DNA of 64,000 nucleotides from contig CAJINV010000009.1 in the NCBI GenBank assembly GCA_905178155.1, positions 3,156,768 to 3,220,767 on the forward strand, given 5' to 3'. Every line of letters starts with the position of its first letter. The first letter of the stretch is position 1. The notes beneath the pieces were generated by a model. The model saw only the letters and a list, made by a program, of their open reading frames with translations. It had not been told where the DNA came from and searched no databases. Of the stretch, positions 1 through 10,000 are shown one piece after another. Source of the stretch: Amoebophrya sp. A120. Taxonomy: Eukaryota; Sar; Dinophyceae; Syndiniales; Amoebophryaceae. The position numbers and the translations under genes were made by a program.

Positions 1-3000
1 GCCTGGGCCCGGCGACCAGCCGAGGTCCGCAAGCTCGTTGTGGTGCCCGAAGTGCCAAAAACCGTTCCGGTTGTTTAAGTTCTCCTTCATCACCTTCTCC
101 AGAATCTTGATGCGCGATTTTTCCTCCGTGCCTTCTTTGTATGTTGCAGTGCCCTCTCCGGGGCCTCCCCAAAATGGATCTTCACGCAGGTCTTTCACAA
201 TAGAGCCGACCTGTTCCCACAGCTCTGCCATGAGACTCGAATCTGGATAAGGTTTGCACCGCATGTCATTCGTCTGAGGTTTGCTCCCTCCAATCTTGAG
301 CGTTTTGGCCCAGACATGGTCGAAATGGGCAATGCAGTTTGTACCAACCAGGACGTACTCGAGGTGCTCTTGTAGCTTTGGGGCGACCACGCCTTCATTG
401 GACAGTGGCTTCGCCTCGCCTAGCAGAAGTCTACCCGCAACAGTTGCGAAAGCTGCATGATTGTTCTGTGCAGGCACGTCTTGCAATGTCTCCCCGCGAT
501 GCAGCTCTAGAATTCGAACTTCACCCGCATGTTCTCCGTAGCTGATCTGACCTTGCTCGAGCGGATGTCCGATTTTCAGAGTGCCCATGATCTCAACACA
601 GAAGTGCAGGTGTTCCAAAAAGCTATACCCCGTGCCGTGGGTGTGTTGCTGCTTACGAAACTCATTTTCGTCCAATACTCTCTCCGCAGCCGAGCCAAGG
701 ACAATGTGAAATTGCCAATCCGCGTCGACCTTCTTTTGCGGCACGACAGCGACGATCGGGACAGCGCAGCTAGCCTGCTTCCTTCTCACGACATTCTCCG
801 CGCCTGCCTGACCTGAATCGGGCGTTTGTGTTAGCATCAGGTGTTTCTGATACTCCTGTAGCAATGCGGTGTAAAAGATTTCTTTCGCAACCTCCCCGAC
901 GCCTTTCAGATCTTCATGCGGAAGAGTCTGCGTTTCCGAGTTGGGGGTTTTGCAGATTGTTTCACCCCAAGCCGCCTTGACATTGTCACCCAACTTTGGC
1001 GCATGGTGATCGGGCTTCCCAACGTGTTGCGTCTCTTCAACACCAAAAGCCGCTGCGTGGAGGCGGTTCAATTTGTCCAGCAAAGCGCTGTGTGCCTCCG
1101 AATTTCTTTTACTCAAAAAGCAAGCTTCAGGAGACGTAGACCCACGACTTTCTCCTTCTACCGGTGCGACAAGTCGTGCTTCAGCGCTTTGTGCCAACGG
1201 CGGAGCAGACGCCACATTGAGCGCGTGCAGTGCCCCGTACTCTTTCATCTCGCGCTTGTTTTCAGAGCCGGGTTCGACGTGCGGATTAACATGGTCGGCA
1301 GGCTTGGGTGGTTGTAGGTATTTGGTTCCCTTGGCTGCAGCGGCAGCTTGATCTCGACTTTGTGTGGTTGGCGAAGGTACAACTGCGAGGCGGTCGTGCC
1401 TATCTGGAGATGCGATTGGTTTTGCGGGGACGCCGCTTTTCTTCTGCTCCTTGGATGTTGGAGTTGGAGGTTCTGTAACTACAATTTTTGGTACGTCAGC
1501 CTTTTTGGCTTTCCCTTCTTCCTTGGAACTGCCGGAGTGCAGATTCTTATCTGGCTGCGCCGGGGTGCCCTCTGTTCCGCCTATATGCACAAGAAAGAAA
1601 TAAAGCTTCGCTCGCTTCTTTGCTACTTTTATGATTTCCTTTACATACAACTATCTTGCTGCCTGATGCAGCACTGCAGGCTTTCGGTTCGCAGTGTGCA
1701 GTTTCAATATCGCATCGCCTCAGAATAACCGTAGAAGATTCGAATCAAGCGAATCGATCTCTCGAATCCCAGACAAAGCTCACGAACATGTTGCTTTTTG
1801 TGCTTTCATAAGGATCCTGGGCATTTTGATTTTTGTCAGGCTCTGCTTTCTCCAAGAACATCATTGATTCCGACTCGTGTCCATCCGCACATCCGCCAGC
1901 CTCCTCCATGCCCTCCTTCGCACAATTCGTACCGGCCTCCCGGACCATGCTGTCAGGGTTTATGCATGTCGAAAAAAACTCGAGTCTGAGGTGTGATTTG
2001 TCTTGCAAAAAACGATTCATATGCAAGAGGAATTTCTTTCATTTTCGCATCACAAATCATTTCACTCTGACTCAAAGTCTCGCTTTCGTAAGTGCAGCTT
2101 CCGCCCGCGGATGATCCTTTCCGTCCTCCGAATGACGCGTGGTCTGTTTTTATGCCAACTTCATTCACAATTACAACCCTAATCCAGTCTGCATACAACA
2201 GTTCAAAGCCTGTAAATCGAAATATCACTCACTACATCAGGATTTTGTGCTACACGTGTAATCGCTTGCATCAAAGGTTCCCTCAAAGTAAGTACCTCCG
2301 AGTCGCCGAAAAAAAGGTGCCAAAAGTATCACTAGCAAATGTGTCTTGGTCTGGAAGATTGCAACAGTTGTAATGCATGCCTGGCCTGATGCATGTTGCG
2401 CAGGACAAATAGCACTTTTTGCTATTTGCAGTTACTATTGCAAAATCAAAAAGTTTCCTTTATGCAGCAGGATGCGCAATAAGAAAACTCGCACAAAGTT
2501 GTTTCATCACATACTTGGCTGCCTATTGTAAGCAGTCTGCCCATCTTCAGCAAGCGACCAACCTGTATGCCAACTTTCCCGACCTAGACCTATTTGCACT
2601 CGATAACAAGCTTCCCATCCCCTCTGGGCTGTAATCCCGACGGGCCAGGAAGCCGCGCTCCCGTGGCCGTTGTATGCGAAGTATGGGAGGGGAAAGAACC
2701 AAATCTTTGCACAGCAGGAATCTGTCGTCGATAGTTGACTACCGCATGCCAATTTACGAGAAAGTCGCTTTCTAACACCGCAAGACCACTACATTTCGGG
2801 CAGCAATTCCACAGCTAAAAAAAAACATGCACGTCGATCATGAAACTTTAAAAGCACCGCCCCAGGGCTGTTATATATGAGAGAGACAGATCTTATTTCG
2901 CAAAAACGCAACTCTTTCCCCCAGGCATACCCTCTGCGAAGAAGCCATTGACAACACAGAAGACCCACACGGGGCTCATGTCCGCAATCAAGGGCGCCGT

Positions 3001-3093
3001 GTGGTACAAGGCCGTTAAAAATCCCGCCGTTCGTCGCCGCAAACAGGGCAGAAACGGGTGCTTCTTGCTGCCAAGCTTGGGACGCCGTGCCAT
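1..3093 (-). CDS. Unknown multi-exon protein, 3' end beyond window
   Basis: I do not recognise this protein. On the minus strand an uninterrupted frame runs from about 1582 to position 1 and off the window, over 520 codons. Upstream exons join in phase: exon 1 3093-2931 (ATG at 3093, Arg/Lys-rich start, then a hydrophobic stretch around residues 23-50, possibly a signal anchor), exon 2 2771-2606, a 26-nt exon 2321-2296, exon 4 2209 to about 2082, and exon 5 about 1981 to 1760. The 2930-2772 and 2295-2210 introns are GT-AG. A family A introner lies between exons 2 and 3 and a short introner-like element between exons 4 and 5. The acceptor of the long exon is probably the TATAG at 1583; its donor partner is unresolved. 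The long exon is rich in Pro, Lys and Ala at first, then becomes more globular. This is the only minus-strand gene; the next gene is divergent. Confidence 0.65.
1979..2081. mobile_element. Short introner-like element
   Basis: A ~100 bp insert between exons 4 and 5 of the minus-strand gene. It has an imperfect inverted repeat (GAGTCTGAGGTG against its partner near 2070) and the internal TTTGT.ATGC-type motifs seen in the introners. It lacks the TAT/ATA ends. Skipping it keeps the frame through a shared CTC. Confidence 0.4.
2327..2605. mobile_element. Degenerate family A introner (279 bp)
   Basis: It starts TATCACTAGC and ends CACTCGATA, with mutated family A arms (GTCTTGGTCTGG at the left, GACCTAGACC at the right). 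The flanking 5-mers are AAAAG and ACAAG. Removal joins exons 2 and 3 of the minus-strand gene in frame. It has many more changes than other family A copies, so it is probably older. Confidence 0.75.
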
Positions 3094-4699
3094 GTTGGGT
3101 TGCTTGAGTTGGATTTTGTTTTGGAAGTGATGAAAGAGGAAAATTGAAAATTTGTTTTGGAGTTGTGAGTTGAGAGAGCGTTTGATAGTTGAATTACAAA
3201 GGGTTTGATTAGTGTAAAACTCAACGAGTGCTGTGTCTCACGGTGGTCGAAAGAAGACAGAGCAGCACGATTTGGGTCGTGCGGCTTGCTTCTTTTTCGA
3301 AAACAGGAGAGGAATTTCTTATCGGGGTTTCCGAAAAAGAACCTGGAGGGGTCATGAGAATCAAATTTATTTTCTTCTAATTCGAAGGCTTTATCTGTTG
3401 ACGCATCTATTGTACGAACGAGAATGAACGCCGACGATGTTGTACTCCGCGTTTGCCAAAACTGAGACGGTTGGACTACCACGCACGAAGCTGTACTTCT
3501 TTCCAGAGTTCTTGTTCAGCTTGCCTAAACGGTTTACAACAAGTACGGAGAATTTCGAGCACCACTGCTGCACGAGGAAAGCAGGCTGCGCACGACTACT
3601 TAGGACACACAGCACTACATACAAGAAGTGGCCCGAGTTGTCGTCTAAGCACCGGCAAACCGATTTGATTAATAAACGCTGCGCCGCAGATGATTATTTT
3701 TTTTCACGCTGTACAACACGTAAAGCTACCGAAGACAACGACGTTGCTACACGCGACAAAACCGAACGACCGGAGGCAACAAGGTTCAAGAGAGACGACC
3801 GCACGCAGTGCGCGAAGATTGCAGACGGTGCTGCGCGGTAGAGTTGTACATCACCGGAGCTTTGTCTACGACTGAACCGAAAGCATCTTTGTACCACTAT
3901 GCGTTTTTTAGCAAGAGCCACCGTGGATACGAGGGCGCGCCGCGCTCCTAGCACCCCGCTGCAGGTAGATGAAGGGCGCGAAAAATACAAATACCGAGGG
4001 AGCAAACTAATACTTAAACCGAGGAGGAAAAGGAAAAGCAAACGCGTTGCCGAAATCGATAAAATTTCAGGGACCTATTCGCGCATGCGGTTTCAGGGCT
4101 TCTGCTGTCATAGCAGCAGCGCAAAACCGGAGAAGACCGAACGAGGCAAGGCGGGCGATACAACCACGGCCACTTTCTTCGCCGCTTTGAAAGGGGGCCT
4201 CTCGCTAGCGCACTTTAGCGCGATACTATTCTGCTCTCGGCCACGCCTGCGTCTGTCTTGCAAGAAGACGACGAGACAACTCGGCCCTGTGCGTTCGCAG
4301 CGGGCACCGCTTACCACAGCTCAACCGCATCGCACACCGCCGCTGGGCGAACCTTCGCGGGGGCTTCTGCGCCGCTTCCAGGAGCGGCGAAAGCGGGCGC
4401 GGCCAGCCTGCGGCTTTGTAGAACTTGCGTCAGGTGCCGTTCAGGCGGCTTGAGTTGGCGCCTGCAAATGGAAACGGGGCGCAATCCCACATGCATGGCC
4501 CTTTCTGGCGCGTCGACCGGCCGGATCCCGGATCCGGACTGTCCGACCCCGAGCAGTTGCCAGCGTTTTTTTTTCGTTTTCATCAAGGAAAACAAATATG
4601 ACTACGGTGGCGGCAGTCGGCTTTTCCAGATCATACACCTTTAAAAGTACACACTGTACGCACTTTATAAGGTCTGCCTGAGCTGCAAGATGGAGGGTG

Positions 4700-5635
4700 G
4701 GCACTACATCTTCTCAAGAAAAAAATCCAAAAAAATGCGATTTTTTTGAAATCAGAGAAGAGGTCCGCAGTTGTATCAATATACAAGATGGCGCACAAAG
4801 TATATTCGGAAGAGCAGAGGTATCCCTTGTTTCGACAGTATTTCTTGTTCACATTGAAAGGCTTTAGACTTTGCATAAAATTTTCCAATTTTTTGGATTT
4901 TCTAAAATTTTAAGGAATTGCACTGGTTGTTGTTTAGAGTCGTCCAATAGGATGGAAAATGACTCCCACAGCTTTTAATATGCAGTTTTTTTTTATATTT
5001 ATATGATAAAATGGCATGCGTATCCCATAACTACACTTGAATGAAGTTCGCGAAATTTTCGAGTTTTTGCAAAATGGTCAAACAATTATAATAAAAGAGC
5101 TAATTAAGAAAAAAAAAATACTATTAAACTAAAAAAATCCACTAATATTGCGATACTACACCAGTTATACTAATATTTTACTGCAGTTTCACACCACAGG
5201 AAATTTTTGTATTTTTCTGGAATTTTGAAAATTCTAAGAGTTTGCTGATAATTCATTAAATGTGTACTATGGGATCAAGAGTTCCACTAAAAGCACTGAG
5301 AAATCTGTAAAGAGGGTTAATTTGAATAGAATTTGAAAGGTATGGCACAATTTTCATAAAATTCCATCGTGAAAAATTTTGCAAATTTTCAAAAATTCAG
5401 TAGAGATCTCTGGAATTTCTCTAGTGTTACCTTTGTAGATGAAAAAAAGAAAAAAATCACAAATATACGCACAACCTTTTAGATATTTTGGTGGATTTTT
5501 AGCGATTGATCTTATGCACGTCATATCTGTAGTTTTTCGGATTTAAGAAAATCAAACACAGCTCTCTCGAATCTGACTTGATCAGGCTCAACTGAAGGGA
5601 ATAAAACACAAAACCGCTATCAGAACTGGAATTGC
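4700..5635. other. AT-rich block
   Basis: This stretch is markedly AT-rich, with many poly-A and poly-T runs, and has no credible coding frame. It ends abruptly against a GC-rich block at about 5636. Confidence 0.6.
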
Positions 5636-6370
5636 AGGCATTTTTGACCAGATCCGGCCGCCCGGCCACCGCAGTCGCCGTCGGCAAGGCCCGCGGATCT
5701 CTCAGCCTTTGGGAAGGCGGACCAGATACCCCTGGGGTGGTGCCAATGGACCCCCACCAGCGACAAAGGCCGAGAAAAGGCATAGTCAAGCCGCCCCGGG
5801 GGGCACTTCCGACCGGGCCCGGAAGCGTGGTCCCGTCCGCCCCGGCGGCCGGCTTTTCGGCTCCTTTAGTGATTTTTAGTATGCATTGCTAGGGCCGCCC
5901 TTCTTGTCGGGCCGCGCAAGCCCGCAAAGCCGAGCCGTCGCAGCACTTCACCGCGGCGGCAAATACACTACGCGGGCGGGTCTAGACCACGCAAAGCCGC
6001 GGCGCCTTTGGAGCGCTTTCATGTCTGGGCTGCGCGGCGGAAAGGGAGCGCGAAGCCGTACGCGCGGCTATTTTGCTCCGGAAAGGAAGGGGCCCGGGAC
6101 TCCGCTATCGCCCTGGCATTGGCGCAAGAGCGCAACAGGCCCGGTGGGATGCCAGCTTTTTCAGTTTCTCCCAAATCGGACCCGTCTGCCGCTTTGGGTC
6201 CCCGGGTGCCGGACCCGCGGAGCCGCGACTCCGGGGGGGCCCGCGATGCGGGCGTCCCGAGCAAGCGGATTCCCAAGAGGCCGCACCGCGATGCGTCGCG
6301 CACGGCCGGAGCAAGAGATCCGCCCCGGACGCAGCGCATACCGAGGACGAGAGCCAGGTAAAACGTCTGA
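5636..6370. other. GC-rich block
   Basis: This stretch is strongly GC-rich with CCGG and GGCCC runs. It is open in several frames, as expected from GC-rich sequence, with no recognisable protein. Both edges are sharp. Its origin is unknown; it could be a repeat or a CpG-island-like element. Confidence 0.5.
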
Positions 6371-7010
6371 TCTGGCGGTACGAGTTTTCGTGCGTTTGCC
6401 TCCGCTGGTGCGGGCTCAGCGTAATAGGTCTGCTTCTTTCTGAAACAATTCTACCAGCGCCATACTAGATCTAGACGTCGAAAAACAAGATGGGGCGAAC
6501 AGCTCAGCTACGACCTCCATCCGAATACGACGGATCCTGAATGTTCTTGCAGGAGTTCAGCTCATTCCTAAACTAGTGCTTCACAGCGCCCAGCTAGTTC
6601 TTACCCGAGGAGATTGATGAGGCGTGGCTATAATTAGAAGAAGAAGTGTAGTATAGTGACTACACTTCTACCAGGCCGCCAGTAGAGTGTTGCGCATAGC
6701 GTAAAAAGTGCTGTACTGAGTTTTATGTTTGGTTGCAGCACGCTCTTGCTCTGCACAGACCAAAGTGTTTTTTAGCCACCGCAAAAGAGAATAAGAAGCT
6801 ACTACCAGATGTTGAACTGCTTTACCTTTCTCCCAAACGAATTCTCTCGTCCTACGTTCAAGCACTGATGGACATGATCTCAACAAGAAACCATTCGAAT
6901 ATACACAACTACCCGATACCAAGCTAAGTCATTACTATCTGTACTGCACTTGTGCTAAGAAAAGTACTACACCAAACAAAAAAAACAAACCCATTTTCAC
7001 TACCGCCAAA

Positions 7011-10000
7011 ATGTTGAAGGCGAGCACCGTCCCGCGAAGTAGACCCCGCCGCGCAAAAGCGGCGAGCTTGTTCGCACACGTGATCGTCGCAGCGGTGTCA
7101 TTTTCTTCGTCCGTTGCAAGCAGCTTGTCCTCCGCCTCGAGACCGCCAAGGACGACGTCAGTCCCGAAGGCACTAAAGACCGTGGCGGAACAAGAAATTT
7201 CCGCTCCGCAGTCCGCCGCCCTGCTGCACGGGTACTGTTTGCTCAGCCTGATCCTGCACCAGGCGGCGCTCGACGCACCGGCGTTGCGGGTCCAGACGAA
7301 CATTCATATCCTGTGTAAAAACGTCCCCGACATAAAGTTGTCATGCAAACCTGCATGCCAAAAAAGGTTCTCATGCGCAGCGCCATGAGAAGGGGTTTCT
7401 TTTTCTAATCGTGTTTTGGAATTGGTGACGCTACAATCAGCATGATGTGCTAGATCTGTCATGCTGCTGAACTACTAGCTAAACAGGACTACACTACGAG
7501 GACAAACTTGTCATGCGAAACAGCCAAAGCCGCTTGGTTTGTCTAGCAGATTTCCCATCTTGACTCCGGTGTGGGGGTGTTTTTCCGTAGGATAATTCAA
7601 TACGTCGTCCTGCCGCAGATCGCGGAGCACCGGGTCGCGGCCGATGTGAGTTGGAAGATTGTGGGGTTTTTACCCGAACCTCCTATCAAATGCAAAAATG
7701 ATTGGGTCTGGAAGATTGGTAGGTTTGTCATGCAGGTTTTCCATGACCCACGCGGTCTGCCATGCACGGCCTAGCATGACAGGTTCTGTGAGATCTCTAT
7801 CATGTCGTTCCTGCATCAGAAACTGCCTCTAAATTTGTTCAAAACTGGACCTCTTTTGGTAATCATGCAACGCAAATTTTTCCACGATCCAGATGTAGCA
7901 TGACAAGTTACACTCTTCCAGACCCAGACATATTTGCAATCCATACCTCCCGTTCCGGCCGATGTGAGCTGGAAGATCGCGGGGTTTTCACCAGAAGCAG
8001 GAGCGCGGGTACGTGGAGGAAGGAGAGGGGAAGCAGCTCCGGTTGATGATTCCGAGTTCATACCTAGAAGTGGTGGAGCTCCCGCTACTGCTTCTGCTGA
8101 AGATGAAAAAGAGCAGGACTTTTTCCACGAACCACCCTCGCGGCCGTCAAGTTTGTTCGAACGGCTGACGCAGCGCATTTTTCAACATCGAGGTGGACAT
8201 GAAACTGAAGAAAAACACAAAGAACGCCCGCACGCCCTCGCAGTGGACGAAGCAACCCTGAAAGAGCTGAGCCAGTACTTCCAAGACCTCCACATTTGTT
8301 GGGCGAGTACGAAGTCCGAGGTGGAACTTGTGATGCCCAAGCTGCAACAGCGGTTCGAGGAGTTCCCGCGGCTGAAGCGTGAAGTTGTAAATCTAGTCGG
8401 GAAAATCCTCCCGGAAAGTCTTCAACCGGACCACCTAGAGGCAGGCCGCACCGGGGATCATTCACGCTCTGTGCTTGCTGCATCGGGCGGACAAGAGGGG
8501 AGGGAGGTACTGCACGGGAAACAAGCAATTTCGGCTGCAGGCGCGGAGAGCGCGGAAACGGGACAGATGGGTGACGCTCCTGCTTCTGTTACTGATACTG
8601 CTACTACTGACCACTGCGGCGATGTTCCTAAGACCCCCTATCCACTTGTGGTCGCAGAGGAGCGAGTGCTTTCGCTCATTTCAGAGGGTAAGCACAACGA
8701 TCGTCGTCTCCTTGCTGTGCCTGAAGGCCATGGCCCCCCTTGTTCCTCCGAGCAGCGCGGCTCGGCTCCAGCTTCCTCCCGAGAAACAAGTAGGATGCCG
8801 AGCGAGAAACTTTCCGATAGAAATGAAACGCCTGCTCGGCGCTCCGTATTACCGTCGCTAGGCGGTCGTGGCGGGCATCTTCTCTCCGAGTGGCGGGCCC
8901 TGCCTCCGGTTCCGACGAAAACTACACCGGTCATTCACGCGCGGAATCTGGAGCCTGTGTTGGCAAACACCCACCCTGAAGGGGGCTTAGGTTTGCATAT
9001 GGAACAAGACATGGAGAGCGAGGAGGTTTCTCCTGCCGGGTCTGGTGGCTCCGCCTCTGCTTGTAGTCGCGAAGATGATCATTCCCTCGCCAGTGGGAGC
9101 GCGGCTGCTACCACGATGAAAAATCTTCACCGCGAACAAGATGATGAAAGCAAGCTAGTACGAGTACCGTGCCCAACCACCGCGCCGCCACTCGTTCCGT
9201 CCGACGCCCCGAGCAGCCTGGAACTTTTTCCGTCTCAGGGTCGGACCTTCGTCGTCCCTCGTAAGCCACTGCAAGTAGAGCTCGGTTGTTCCACTTTCCC
9301 GCCGGGGCACAAGCTCCTCTTCGAGGCACTGACTCTGGAGCCGGGGTTGCATGCGCCGAGGGTGTGCGCAAGGCTGTCGAATTATTATTCTGGAGACACG
9401 AGGACAGCACTAGCTCCTTTGGCAGCACAAGAAGCACAACATAAAAATTTCGAGCCCCCTGCAGCTGTGTCGAGCCAAGTAGTCGGAGATGATGACACGG
9501 GACGAGATGAGCCGGAGCAACTCGTTCTTGCGAGTTCTACTTCTAAAGCTGACACCAAAAAATCATGTAGTGAGAATACCGACCGCGTTTTTCTCAATGC
9601 CGACAATTTACACTCCGCGCAGTCGCCGTTTCACATCTCCAGCCTGCCGCGATGTTTCATCACGCCCGAAGATCTGACAAAGTGGAACAAATTTTTCGCG
9701 CAAACCGACAACGCCGAAGGAGGTGGTTGCAGGGGGATGAAAGCGGGAAAAACAAGCGCAAGTAGTCTTGGAAGTTGTGATGCGGGAGCTGTACTAGACC
9801 AAGTACAAGTTCAAAGTGCTATCTTTGACGACCCCGCACTGCAGATCGCGAACCCACAGCCCGTCTGGTCGGGGAAAACGAAACTGCGGGAAGTAGAACC
9901 GGCAGAGGTGGGAAATAAACACCACGACAGTGGCACAATTGTTCCTCAACAGCAGCCACACGCCCAACGAGAACGACGCGTAACTACCCGAAACCCGGAC

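Larger units (their letters stand above)
3094..7010. other. Divergent intergenic (strand-switch) region
   Basis: This is the only place where gene direction changes: minus-strand gene to the left, plus-strand genes to the right. Several 60-185 codon open frames exist (for example 3899-4453), but none shows exon structure, introners or a recognisable domain, so I call no gene. It probably holds the start regions of both flanking genes. No convincing promoter motif could be picked out by eye. Confidence 0.6.

Noticed and set aside
3899-4453. 184-codon plus-strand frame
   Set aside because: Basic, low-complexity, overlapped by minus frames, no introners or domain; likely chance.
5886-6443. 185-codon frame in the GC-rich block
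   Set aside because: Several frames on both strands are equally open because stop codons are rare in GC-rich sequence.
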